Source of the DNA: Actinomycetota bacterium
GTDB lineage: Bacteria; Actinomycetota; Actinomycetes; Nanopelagicales; Nanopelagicaceae
Length of the DNA stretch: 15,192 nucleotides
Assembly: GCA_009699645.1 (NCBI GenBank)
Contig: WLNU01000017.1
Span: 1-15,192, forward strand
Direction of reading: 5' to 3'
The stretch's first letter is position 1; each line of letters begins with the position of its first letter. The translations under genes were made by a program, and so were the position numbers. The notes beneath the pieces are model-generated. The model was not told where the DNA came from, searched no databases, and saw nothing but the letters and a program-made list of their open reading frames with translations. Shown piece by piece: positions 8,073-15,192 of the stretch.

Positions 8073-9377
8073 TCATGGATTTAAAACTCTAATGTTTGAA
8101 TGTGGAATTTCAACCCGCGTCAAAAGGCTTCCTGGAGTAATAGGTAGATACCCATAACCGTTCTCGGATGCAATCATTGCGCCGGCAAATGTCTCGCTAC
8201 TGGTTTTAATAATCGATATAGAGCGTGCGGCATTTGGTACGCGCCACGTCAGAAAATCGCTGCCCTTAATCGTGGCTCGTGACTTCTTGCCGTTGATGTT
8301 GGTCACTTCGACTTCAACTGCAATTGAATCTGCAGAAAATGCGATGAGCGGTGCAAGGCCAGTAATGGCCATAGTCATTGGGACAAGAGCCGGTGTTGGA
8401 GTACTCCACACAAAGTCCTTGCGCCCCTTAACCACTACCTGTGATGAGATCGCAGCCACAATCGGTCCATCGGATTTAATCCGTACGGCAAATGCACTAG
8501 ATGAAATCTTGGGCGAAAGCGATAGCTCAGTCACAACGCCGGCTGGCGTACTCTTTGAGTTAAAGCCGACAGGTACAAAAACTCCATCGGCTGATATGAG
8601 TTCGAGGGTGAAGTTTGCATCGACATCTGATGGTGTCAAGATTCGAAGCGTGTGTGTTCCGGACTCCTTTTGACCTTTTTTAGGAAGTTGATGTGGAATA
8701 GCTGGAATCACCAGAGTTGTGCCGGCCGATGCCATTGGATTAACAAAGTCGCCGCCCAATGCTTTGAGTCCGGCACCAAGTTCATCGATCATAAAAGCAT
8801 TAATGCGACCTGAGCGCGGAAGCACGTGAACTGTTAAAGCTTTATCTCCCGTAGCTAAGGAATCTAACCTCAGGGTTTCATAGCTCTTGGCTTTTAAGTT
8901 ACGGGAAATTAGCGGCTGTTTTCCATTTTCAGAGTAAGCCTGCACATCGACAATAGCATCGCTTAATCCACTATTGATGATAATTAACTGTCCTCGAGTT
9001 GTTACATCTGAACTTCCACCAACAAACCATTGAGATGCCATAGGGCCCGAACAGATAGCACCTCCGGCCCAACTGCCTGCTCGACTCTGCCACACAACAG
9101 GTGTTACGCCCGTGGCCGATATTACAAGTGGGTTTTTAACTACTGGATAACGAAGGACGTTAAATGGAATAGTTTTTGTACTTCGATTTTCAAGGCGTTG
9201 AAACTCGCTCTTGCGCGATGAGACTGAGATCTGAGAGGACAGACCGCTCAACGTTGGTGGACAGACAACTGCTGGATAAGACTCTGAATAAACCGAATTA
9301 TCAGTCGTCACAGTTAAGAGAGTTGCCAGCATAAATGAGAGTGCAAGGGCGATAAGGCTCGATAGTGCGCGCTTCAT
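8073..9377 (-). CDS. DUF5719 family secreted/anchored protein
   Basis: A 434-residue exported protein. The N-terminus MKRALSSLIALALSFMLATL is a basic start followed by a hydrophobic segment (5-24), acting as a signal peptide or anchor. The rest is beta-rich with repeated short strands and no further TM helix. Its only visible cysteines are C39 and C109, which could form a disulfide outside the membrane. The CSGPMASQWFVGG stretch (109-121) fits the DUF5719 pattern. An open frame extends 24 residues upstream to 9449, but the ATG at 9377 is preferred: it has AGGAG 5 bases upstream, a classic signal peptide start, and an ATGA overlap with the preceding glycosyltransferase stop. The extension would encode a Cys-rich segment unlike a signal peptide. 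The overlap suggests the two products work together at the membrane. Function is unknown; a role in envelope glycan assembly is inferred. Confidence 0.87.
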   Translation of the reverse strand: MKRALSSLIALALSFMLATLLTVTTDNSVYSESYPAVVCPPTLSGLSSQISVSSRKSEFQRLENRSTKTIPFNVLRYPVVKNPLVISATGVTPVVWQSRAGSWAGGAICSGPMASQWFVGGSSDVTTRGQLIIINSGLSDAIVDVQAYSENGKQPLISRNLKAKSYETLRLDSLATGDKALTVHVLPRSGRINAFMIDELGAGLKALGGDFVNPMASAGTTLVIPAIPHQLPKKGQKESGTHTLRILTPSDVDANFTLELISADGVFVPVGFNSKSTPAGVVTELSLSPKISSSAFAVRIKSDGPIVAAISSQVVVKGRKDFVWSTPTPALVPMTMAITGLAPLIAFSADSIAVEVEVTNINGKKSRATIKGSDFLTWRVPNAARSISIIKTSSETFAGAMIASENGYGYLPITPGSLLTRVEIPHSNIRVLNP

Positions 9378-12300
9378 GCAAGCTCCTTTTCGGAGATTTC
9401 GCGTTTGCGACGCCCAGCAGGTGCAGCAAGAACGAGTACAAAGATCCACGCAATGATTTCAAAAGAGAGCCAGGCTCGGCGAATAGTTCCATCATGAATC
9501 AGTGAGATCTCTCCAGATTCAGTTGCAGTAAAAAGTGGCAGCCCTTCCTCACTCTTGAGGCGATCGAGTAGATAACCATTTTGAAATACCTGCCACGAGC
9601 GATCAAAGCTCTCGGTGAGTAAAATCCTGCCAGGATGGTCAACTGTTGTACGTGCACCAACTTCTCCAGTCTCAAGAAGTTCTCGTACGCCATCGTCACC
9701 GATAAGTATTAATCGTCCAGTAACTCCTGCAACACGCCACACTACGCCGGCCGATGTCGCCGATGTGCGAGTAAATCCTCCAAGGCCATCGATAGTCCGG
9801 ATTATATTTCGATCAAAGGGTGATTTAACAAATACATATTTGATACCAAAATCTGCAAATACCTTACTGCTCGATATTCCAGAGCCGTCGATGAGTGCTT
9901 GAGCTGCAACTGCTATCTGAGCAGTTTGTGGTGGCGCAACGTCAGGCTCACCTAATGAAATATCTTTTCCGCGCGAAATATAATATTGAATACTCTTAGC
10001 ACCAATGCTGCCGACTTCGCGCAGTACCAATGTCTTTGTATCTTTCTCAATACTCAAAAATGCAGGCATCACTGTTGACCTACTGCTTTGTACCGGAGAT
10101 GTTGCACCAGCGCTCAGCGACCACCCCAATGTCAGTATCGAATACAGCGCAGTAATGAAAAGTAGGAGCGCTGCCAAAATATGCCGAAAGTGAACATTGC
10201 TTGAAACTAATACAGACCTTAAACGATCTAGAATCACTACTCCTGCCGCACTTGAGGCGATTGTCGCTCCTACTAAAAACGTACCCGCCCACACGCGTAC
10301 ACGAGCTGAGTCCCCATGTGTTGAAATTGAGATGGAAGAGAAGAGAACTGCTGCAGATAAGAAGCCCGTGCCATATAGCGCAATAACTTTGGCGCTGCTG
10401 GAGGAAAATAGTGCGATTATTAAAATGAGGAGCATCGGACTAATTAACCACCATGGAAGTGAGCCAACCCCACCGGGGTTTCCGAGAATCACCAGATGCG
10501 CCCCACCACCCGGCAGAGAAAGACCAGGCTCACTCAAGAATCGGGCAGGTTTTAAGAGAGCTTCAAATGAGTAAGGGGCGGTAAGGATGAAGGGTGCTAG
10601 GAGAAGCACTCCGCGCTTATAGAGGCGCTCTAAGAACAATGGCTTATCCCTGCCGCGTGAGAACTCTTGGTAATCGCCAAAGAGTGCAAAGCCAACTACT
10701 CCACAGAGGATGAGAAAGGCAACGAGGGTGAATGCATAGAGCAGTGCAAAGATTAAAGTGAGCGTAAAAATCTGGCGCCAGGTATGTCGGTCGATTTTCT
10801 TCCAGTGTGTGAGAAGAATCGGAATCTGGGGTGCAATTATAAGAGTAACAACGGTTGCTAAGCGGCCAGAGTTTATGGCCGCGATTGCAACCGGTGAAAT
10901 CGCATAGATAAAGCTGGCAGGCACGCTAATCCAGGCGTTTTGTGTGAGCTTTCTAAAGAGGGTCAATATTGACCACATCATCATCAGTGGGGCCATCAAG
11001 AAGAAGAGAGTGAGGAGCAGCGGAGCCTTACCAAAGAGAATGCTGGCTCCTATGGCAAGGAGGGCGATCCAAGGAGGCGAGGCGTGTGAACTACCCATTC
11101 CAACTTGGTGCCATGACTCAAAATAACTACGCCATAAGTCGCGAGCACCACTAGGAGATGCTGGTAATGCCCCACCAATTAATGATCCCAGACGCATTCG
11201 CGATGCAATGAGTGTAATCACTGCTAAAAATATAAATCCCATAACCTCTGGCTTGCGAAATACATTAAACCACCGCACACCCTTTGTGGGTACTAATAAA
11301 TCCTCATCTTCAACTGATTCAAGAAGCGATTGTGATTGCCCACCGCTATCTGGAAGCAATCGCGATCGTAGCGATTCAGTGAGGCGTGAGGTTGAAAGCC
11401 GCAGCTGCGACCATCGCGGAGGAATATATGCCGCGACAATCCGAGAGGAAACAAAGCGATGCGCCTTTCGATCTTTGCGTGCCTTGAAAATCGGGCCTGG
11501 TTTAATGAGCAGAGTGAGAACTGCTAAAAACTCATCACTTGCATACCCAGGAAGTTTTGCTAATAAGTAGCCGATTGCGCGCGCTATCGCCGAGCTAAGA
11601 AGTTGAATCGAAAGCCATGGAATCACCCACCACGATGAGTTTGCCAGAAGAACGTATGCGGCATTGCGCCGATCAAGTAAGAGTGGGCGTTGTAAAAAAG
11701 CACCCTCGACATCAACTGTGCGCCGTTCCGTTGCCGATGCTTGAGCGTGAAAAACAATGGCAGAGGTTGTTGCAATTACCGAGTGGCCTGCAACGCGTGC
11801 CCGCCAACCAAAATCCACATCATCGCGAAAGAGCGCTAGATTTTTATCAAAGCCCCCGAGCTCCTCAAAAATATCGCGTCTAATCAATGCACCGGCCGTG
11901 CTCACTGAGAGCACATCGTGGACTCCATCGTGTTGGCCTTGATCGTATTCGAAGGGCTCTAGTCCAGTCCATCGTGCACCGTTACCAGCGATACTTATTC
12001 CCACTTCAAGTAAGTGTGTGCGATCGTGCCAACCTAGAAGTTTTGGACCAACCATTGCAACTTGCGGGCGATCATCGATTGCAGCTAATAAATATTCAAG
12101 TGCAGTGGGTGCTGGTGCACAGTCGTCATGAATCAACCAGATCCACTCAATGGTATTGACTCTAGTATCTGCTAAGGATTCAACGCCCATTGCAACTGCT
12201 TCCCCGAAACCACAACTGCGTGCTGCATTGATAATTGGAATTCGCGCAGATTTTAATAACTGCAGTGATGAATCTTGTGAGTCAGTATCTACTGCAACAA

Positions 12301-12424
12301 CATAATCAATCGGACGCGACTGCGATGTAAGAGCGGCAACAGTTTCAGGTAGCCAGGTTTGTCCATCATGTGTAACGATGATCGCGCTGACGCGATGCCT
12401 ATCTACTGCCACTTGTGCAGCCAT
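9374..12424 (-). CDS. Large membrane glycosyltransferase: GT2 domain fused to a multi-TM module
   Basis: A 1016-residue protein in three parts. Residues about 10-240 are a cytosolic GT-A family 2 domain with AIIVTHDG at 14-21, an acidic HDDC motif at 99-102 (metal/nucleotide site), and FRDDVDFGWR at 199-208 with the following H226. Residues about 255-290 and 395-770 hold roughly a dozen hydrophobic helices. An extracytoplasmic loop at about 410-450 (GARDLW...SWHQVGMGS) resembles the first loop of GT-C or arabinofuranosyltransferase-like proteins. Residues about 785-982 form a soluble, probably external domain with ESFDRSWQVFQNG at 938-950, a pattern I associate with GT-C C-terminal domains. 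A last TM helix (about 987-1003) leads to a basic tail. It probably builds or moves a lipid-linked envelope glycan; donor and acceptor are unknown. ATG at 12424 lies 27 bases after whiB; the stop overlaps the DUF5719 start (ATGA). Confidence 0.9.
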   Translation of the reverse strand: MAAQVAVDRHRVSAIIVTHDGQTWLPETVAALTSQSRPIDYVVAVDTDSQDSSLQLLKSARIPIINAARSCGFGEAVAMGVESLADTRVNTIEWIWLIHDDCAPAPTALEYLLAAIDDRPQVAMVGPKLLGWHDRTHLLEVGISIAGNGARWTGLEPFEYDQGQHDGVHDVLSVSTAGALIRRDIFEELGGFDKNLALFRDDVDFGWRARVAGHSVIATTSAIVFHAQASATERRTVDVEGAFLQRPLLLDRRNAAYVLLANSSWWVIPWLSIQLLSSAIARAIGYLLAKLPGYASDEFLAVLTLLIKPGPIFKARKDRKAHRFVSSRIVAAYIPPRWSQLRLSTSRLTESLRSRLLPDSGGQSQSLLESVEDEDLLVPTKGVRWFNVFRKPEVMGFIFLAVITLIASRMRLGSLIGGALPASPSGARDLWRSYFESWHQVGMGSSHASPPWIALLAIGASILFGKAPLLLTLFFLMAPLMMMWSILTLFRKLTQNAWISVPASFIYAISPVAIAAINSGRLATVVTLIIAPQIPILLTHWKKIDRHTWRQIFTLTLIFALLYAFTLVAFLILCGVVGFALFGDYQEFSRGRDKPLFLERLYKRGVLLLAPFILTAPYSFEALLKPARFLSEPGLSLPGGGAHLVILGNPGGVGSLPWWLISPMLLILIIALFSSSSAKVIALYGTGFLSAAVLFSSISISTHGDSARVRVWAGTFLVGATIASSAAGVVILDRLRSVLVSSNVHFRHILAALLLFITALYSILTLGWSLSAGATSPVQSSRSTVMPAFLSIEKDTKTLVLREVGSIGAKSIQYYISRGKDISLGEPDVAPPQTAQIAVAAQALIDGSGISSSKVFADFGIKYVFVKSPFDRNIIRTIDGLGGFTRTSATSAGVVWRVAGVTGRLILIGDDGVRELLETGEVGARTTVDHPGRILLTESFDRSWQVFQNGYLLDRLKSEEGLPLFTATESGEISLIHDGTIRRAWLSFEIIAWIFVLVLAAPAGRRKREISEKELA
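9383..9387 (-). promoter_or_regulatory. Ribosome binding site deciding the DUF5719 start
   Basis: AGGAG on the minus strand, 5 bases before the ATG at 9377 and inside the last codons of the upstream glycosyltransferase. It supports the shorter start over the open frame reaching back to 9449. Confidence 0.65.
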
Positions 12425-12451
12425 AGTTCTAACCTTAGAAAGGCTGCGAGC

Positions 12452-12751
12452 TTACGCAGTGCGACGCTTTAGGCGACGGCGTTCGCGCTCGGATAGTCCG
12501 CCCCAGATTCCAAAACGCTCGTCATGTGCAAGTGCATACTCCAAGCATTCAGAGCGAACATCGCAAGAGAGACATACGCGCTTTGCTTCGCGAGTTGAGC
12601 CACCCTTTTCAGGGAAAAAAGCCTCTGGATCGGTTTGAGCACAGAGTGCACGCTCTTGCCAGGAGAGTTCAAGATTCTCTCCGCTAGCAAGGGTTATTTT
12701 TGGGCCTGATGTGGGGATCGAGGAGTTTGTGGCTTCAGGTCGGATCGGCAT
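12452..12751 (-). CDS. whiB: WhiB family iron-sulfur transcriptional regulator (WhiB2/WhmD-like)
   Basis: A 99-residue WhiB-like protein. The four cluster-binding cysteines are C37, C60, C63 and C69 (CX22CX2CX5C), expected to hold a [4Fe-4S] cluster. The GIWGG turn at 81-85 and the basic tail RERRRLKRRTA (DNA contact) complete the family pattern. WhiB proteins bind the housekeeping sigma factor and act as redox-sensitive regulators. WhiB/WhmD is linked to septation and differentiation in Actinobacteria. Assignment to the WhiB2/WhmD group rests mainly on position, since mycobacterial whiB2 lies between the GDP-mannose pyrophosphorylase and DUF3499/manB genes. Start ATG at 12751 has AAGGAG 7 bases upstream. 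It has its own promoter in the 128-base gap and is probably the first gene of the run that follows. Confidence 0.96.
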   Translation of the reverse strand: MPIRPEATNSSIPTSGPKITLASGENLELSWQERALCAQTDPEAFFPEKGGSTREAKRVCLSCDVRSECLEYALAHDERFGIWGGLSERERRRLKRRTA

Positions 12752-12758
12752 ACCGATT

Positions 12759-12764
12759 CTCCTT
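12759..12764 (-). promoter_or_regulatory. Ribosome binding site of whiB
   Basis: AAGGAG on the minus strand, 7 bases before the ATG at 12751. It is the best match to the consensus among the ribosome binding sites I checked in the window, suggesting strong translation initiation. Confidence 0.7.
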
Positions 12765-12810
12765 CATAACTCTGGGTCTGATCCCTCTTGGAAAAGACTT
12801 ACTTAAGAGT

Positions 12811-12830
12811 GAATTACACGCGTGTAACTC
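12811..12830. promoter_or_regulatory. 20-base near-perfect palindrome over the whiB -10 box (candidate operator)
   Basis: The two halves are GAATTACACG and CGTGTAACTC. They are reverse complements except for one pair, and the central TTACACGCGTGTAA (12814-12827) is perfect. The palindrome covers the whole -10 box and the adjacent part of the spacer, so a dimeric protein bound here would block RNA polymerase. The regulator is not identified. The outer TTAC/GTAA arms look BldD-like, but the even 14-base spacing does not fit the odd-length BldD consensus I remember. Confidence 0.6.
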
Positions 12831-12841
12831 GAAGATGTCAA
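12813..12841 (-). promoter_or_regulatory. whiB promoter (-35 TTGACA, 17-base spacer, -10 TGTAAT)
   Basis: Read on the minus strand, TTGACA (12836-12841) is a perfect -35 box. It is followed after exactly 17 bases by TGTAAT (12813-12818), which differs from the consensus -10 at one base. The expected transcription start is around 12805-12807, giving a leader of roughly 55 bases before the whiB ATG. It is the only strong promoter I see in the window, and no terminator separates it from the genes downstream. Confidence 0.75.
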
Positions 12842-12879
12842 GTGGAATGAGCGATCTTTAGGGCTCAATTACCAGAAAT

Positions 12880-13887
12880 TTACGCTGGAATAGAGAGAAT
12901 CTCATCCTTTGTGACAAATGAGGTCGATATATGGGCATTTTCACTTACATGAGCGGCCGATGCTACAAATGAATCGATAATAACTGCGCCTTTACCGACA
13001 ACGGCCCCACTATCAATTATTGAGCCAGAGATATGGGCGCCGGCGCCGATGCTTGCACCAGCTCCTATGCACGATCCCTTATCGATAATGGCACTGGCAT
13101 CGACACTAGCCGAGCGCATTATTAAAGAGTGCTCATTATGGAGTGCAACATCTGCCATGTGTAGCGCCGATGCATCGGCAAGACCGGTTACTAAATCACG
13201 AGAGCCTTGTAATAAGGCCCTCGGTGTTCCAATATCTAGCCAATACGATCTATCGATGAAGCCCCATACTTTTCCATGATTATTAATGAGACCAGGGAAA
13301 GTTTCACGCTCTACGCTCAGTACTCTATCGCGCGGAATTGATTTAACAACGCTTGGATTAAATACATAGCAGCCAGCATTAATCGTATTAGCAATTGGCT
13401 TTTCCATTTTTTCTAGAAATGCAGTAACTCGACCATCGGAGTCAGTTGGAACGCAGCCATATGCTCGAGCATCCTCGACAACAGTTAGGTGTAGCGTGAC
13501 GTCGGCGCTATTGGCTTCGTGTTGGCGAATTTGTTCGGCCAGATTATGTGAGCTTAAAACATCACCGTTAAAAACTACAATAGATTCATCTGTATTAAGT
13601 AACTGCGCAGCATGTGCAATTGCACCACCGGTGCCGAGAGGCTCTTTTTCAACGGCATATAACAACTTCATCCCCCACCGAGAGCCATCACCAAAATATG
13701 GGGTAAATAGCTCGGATAAGTACGAAGTTGCAAGTACAACGGTTGTAATCCCAGCCTTGCGGGCCATTGCTAATTGATGCTCTGTCACCGGTAAGCCAGC
13801 CACGGTAAGCATTGGCTTAGGTGTGTGTTTTGTTAGCGGCATCAAACGTGTGCCAAATCCACCGACTAAGAGAACTCCTACGGCCAT
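12880..13887 (-). CDS. Sugar-phosphate nucleotidyltransferase, probable mannose-1-phosphate guanylyltransferase
   Basis: A 335-residue NDP-sugar pyrophosphorylase. The N-terminal Rossmann-like catalytic domain has the signature GGFGTRLMPLTKHTPKPML at 9-27 with K24, GTGGAI at 85-90 and NGDV at 107-110 (metal-binding Asp). The C-terminal part (about 250-325) is a left-handed beta-helix of hexapeptide repeats (IIDKGS, CIGAGA, SIGAGA and so on). The architecture matches the GDP-mannose pyrophosphorylase of mycobacteria (Rv3264c), which makes GDP-mannose from GTP and mannose-1-phosphate in the cytoplasm. Base specificity cannot be read securely from the sequence, so glucose-1-phosphate or another substrate is possible. 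The position near whiB and manB supports mannose. Start ATG at 13887 lies 4 bases after dapC, so the two are probably cotranscribed; GAAGG inside the dapC end may serve as ribosome binding site. Confidence 0.85.
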   Translation of the reverse strand: MAVGVLLVGGFGTRLMPLTKHTPKPMLTVAGLPVTEHQLAMARKAGITTVVLATSYLSELFTPYFGDGSRWGMKLLYAVEKEPLGTGGAIAHAAQLLNTDESIVVFNGDVLSSHNLAEQIRQHEANSADVTLHLTVVEDARAYGCVPTDSDGRVTAFLEKMEKPIANTINAGCYVFNPSVVKSIPRDRVLSVERETFPGLINNHGKVWGFIDRSYWLDIGTPRALLQGSRDLVTGLADASALHMADVALHNEHSLIMRSASVDASAIIDKGSCIGAGASIGAGAHISGSIIDSGAVVGKGAVIIDSFVASAAHVSENAHISTSFVTKDEILSIPA

Positions 13888-13891
13888 TGTT

Positions 13892-14956
13892 TTAGGCCTT
13901 CAAACGCGAAACTGCATCGCTAATCTGAGCATCGGTAGATGTCATTGCGATGCGGATAAATCGAGCACCAGCTGCTCCATAAAAACCACCTGGCGTGGCG
14001 AGGATTCCGCGTTGGGCTAGCCACTCAATACTTGTCCATGCATCCTCATCGCGCGTGCACCAAATGTATAAACCAGAATCGCTGAACTCAATGCGAAAGC
14101 CAACGGCCTCTAGTGCAGGACGGAGCGCATCGCGTCTGGCGTTGTAGCGTGCACGTTGTTGTGCAACATGAACGTCATCTCCAAGTGCAACGGTCATCGC
14201 TTTTTGCACAGGCAGTGGCACCATCATTCCGCCATGCTTGCGCAGCTCGCGGATTCGAGCGATAAGGACTGAGTCACCAATCATAAAAGCTGCACGGTAC
14301 CCAGCCATCGATGAGCGCTTTGATAAAGAGTGCACCGCCAAAATATTTCTGTTATCTCCACCTGTTTGGGATAGAACTGAAAATGAAGTTGCAGTGTGAT
14401 CAAACTCGACATAACACTCATCTGAAACCAAAATCGCATTATTGCGCCGAGCCCATGTAATCGCCGCCTGAACTTCATGAACGCTCTGTACGCGACCCGT
14501 AGGATTAGATGGCGAGTTAATCCAAGCTAAATCAGCGGCCGGCCATTGCCCCGCATCGATATCAACTGGAATCGATTGGGCCTTAGCTATTAATGCACCC
14601 ACGTGATACGTCGGATATGCAATCTCTGGAATTAATACCGTTTCCGACTCAAGAATTGTCGGTAGCCATGCCACTAACTCTTTCGAGCCAATTACTGGCA
14701 GTACGTCGAATTCACCGCTTGCACCTAATCTATCTATCGCCCATTTTCTAATCACCGCACGCAGCTCTGGGGTTCCAGCCGTAACTGGATAGCCGGGAGA
14801 GTTGGATGCATCGCGAAAAGCCTTTTGGATGAACTCAGGTGTTGGATCAACTGGCGTGCCTACAGATAAATCGATGATTCCATCTTTATATGAGCGTGCA
14901 ATCTCACCAAAGGGCGCTAAGACATCCCATGGAAAATCTGGGAGTTGTTCGCGCAA
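13892..14956 (-). CDS. dapC: Succinyldiaminopimelate aminotransferase
   Basis: PLP-dependent class I/II aminotransferase, 354 residues. It is expected to make N-succinyl-LL-diaminopimelate precursors for lysine and peptidoglycan. Visible features are the N-terminal LPDFPWDVLAPFGEIA and DLSVGTPVDPTP (29-40), typical of actinobacterial DapC; NSPSNPTG at 147-154; D179 and Y182 in SDECY; the PLP lysine K213 in SLSKRSSMAGYR; and R221. The start is TTG at 14956, 5 bases after the ferredoxin stop. No in-frame ATG occurs near this point, and the family N-terminus begins here. The ribosome binding site is weak (GAGCGAG). The ferredoxin-dapC pair is widely conserved in Actinobacteria (in M. tuberculosis Rv1177-Rv1178). 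It sits here directly upstream of the nucleotidyltransferase-whiB block, which is a different locus in mycobacteria. Confidence 0.93.
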   Translation of the reverse strand: MREQLPDFPWDVLAPFGEIARSYKDGIIDLSVGTPVDPTPEFIQKAFRDASNSPGYPVTAGTPELRAVIRKWAIDRLGASGEFDVLPVIGSKELVAWLPTILESETVLIPEIAYPTYHVGALIAKAQSIPVDIDAGQWPAADLAWINSPSNPTGRVQSVHEVQAAITWARRNNAILVSDECYVEFDHTATSFSVLSQTGGDNRNILAVHSLSKRSSMAGYRAAFMIGDSVLIARIRELRKHGGMMVPLPVQKAMTVALGDDVHVAQQRARYNARRDALRPALEAVGFRIEFSDSGLYIWCTRDEDAWTSIEWLAQRGILATPGGFYGAAGARFIRIAMTSTDAQISDAVSRLKA

Positions 14957-14961
14957 AAAAC

Positions 14962-15192
14962 TTACTCGCTCTTTGGAGGAAGGGAGGCTATCTGTGCGTG
15001 ATCTGTATTAGTTGGACCCATCTTGGCCGCCCCACCAGGAGATCCAATCTCAACGAAGAACTCGGTATTAATCTTTAATGAATCTTTCCACTGTGGTGGG
15101 ACATCATCTTCGTAGTAGATAGCTTCAACGGGACAGACAGGCTCGCAGGCACCGCAGTCGACACACTCGTCGGGCTGGATGTAGAGCATGCG
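14962..15192 (-). CDS. fdxA: Seven-iron-type ferredoxin (5' end beyond the right edge)
   Basis: The C-terminal 76 residues of a bacterial ferredoxin, an electron carrier in the cytoplasm. The motif CVDCGACEPVCP, a CX2CX2CX3CP [4Fe-4S] binding set, follows MLYIQPDE, and the GGAAKMGPT stretch is characteristic of the actinobacterial FdxA/FdxC type. The frame is open through the right edge (an Arg codon precedes the Met at 15189). Family members have about 30 more N-terminal residues carrying the first cluster motif, so the Met at 15189 is internal and not the start. The gene stops 5 bases before dapC and probably leads that operon. Confidence 0.93.
   Translation of the reverse strand, partial: RMLYIQPDECVDCGACEPVCPVEAIYYEDDVPPQWKDSLKINTEFFVEIGSPGGAAKMGPTNTDHAQIASLPPKSE

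Larger units (their letters stand above)
12752..12879. other. Largest intergenic gap in the window (128 bases)
   Basis: This gap separates the nucleotidyltransferase stop from the whiB start. It holds the whiB promoter, the palindrome and the whiB ribosome binding site. The right part (12842-12879) shows no hairpin followed by a T run, so upstream transcription may read through into whiB. Confidence 0.6.

Noticed and set aside
8272..8673. 133-codon plus-strand open frame inside the DUF5719 gene
   Set aside because: It is antisense to a well-supported gene, has no recognisable domain, and similar plus-strand frames occur throughout the window as by-products of minus-strand codon use.
10197..10574. 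125-codon plus-strand open frame inside the glycosyltransferase
   Set aside because: Antisense to membrane-helix codons; no ribosome binding site or domain supports it.
12811..12830. BldD box at whiB
   Set aside because: The arms fit, but the palindrome has even spacing (TTAC-6-GTAA) while the BldD consensus as I remember it has five bases between the arms. Kept only as an operator with unknown binder.
14962..15189. Complete 75-residue ferredoxin starting at the Met at 15189
   Set aside because: The family has a further N-terminal cluster motif, the frame stays open to the edge, and this Met lies within a conserved internal stretch, so the gene is partial.
1..15192. Defence system, prophage, insertion sequence, CRISPR array or toxin-antitoxin pair
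   Set aside because: No transposase, integrase, nuclease, repeat array or small paired genes were seen. Every sizeable region is occupied by an identified core-type gene on one strand.

Overview
The window looks like a core chromosomal segment of a streamlined, low-to-mid GC actinobacterium. A freshwater 'Ca. Planktophila / Nanopelagicus'-type (acI) genome is my best guess; that is inferred from gene content and base composition, not proven. Markers for Actinobacteria are a WhiB protein, the MtrA/MtrB two-component system, DUF3499 and DUF5719 family proteins, and a gene order that, from memory, parallels the M. tuberculosis Rv3240c-Rv3264c region. GC is roughly in the high 40s percent where I counted it.

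All thirteen genes lie on the minus strand, so transcription runs from right to left. In that order: a ferredoxin (5' end beyond the right edge); dapC (lysine/peptidoglycan precursor synthesis); a GDP-mannose-pyrophosphorylase-like nucleotidyltransferase; whiB; a 1016-residue membrane glycosyltransferase; a secreted or anchored DUF5719 protein; a small Cys/His DUF3499 protein; manB; ahcY; mtrA; mtrB; comF; and secA (3' end beyond the left edge).

The genes are packed tightly. Most gaps are under 50 bases, with an ATGA overlap (glycosyltransferase/DUF5719) and a TAATG overlap (ahcY/mtrA). The only larger gap is 128 bases upstream of whiB. It carries a textbook promoter (TTGACA, 17-base spacer, TGTAAT) whose -10 box lies inside a 20-base near-perfect palindrome. 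No stretch over 300 bases lacks a gene, and I see no terminator, RNA gene, mobile element, CRISPR array or strand switch.

Functionally, the nucleotidyltransferase and manB would make GDP-mannose from mannose-6-phosphate. The glycosyltransferase and DUF5719 protein probably act in envelope glycan assembly. WhiB and MtrAB are regulators tied to division and envelope growth in Actinobacteria. AhcY recycles S-adenosylhomocysteine, and SecA drives export.

The best candidate for something under-described is the whiB - glycosyltransferase - DUF5719 - DUF3499 - manB block: two uncharacterised families run together with mannose activation and a membrane glycosyltransferase from one palindrome-overlapped promoter. 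The other notable point is what is missing. tmk, lpqB and hpf normally sit in this neighbourhood and are cleanly absent. I did not find a defence system or other obviously novel machinery.
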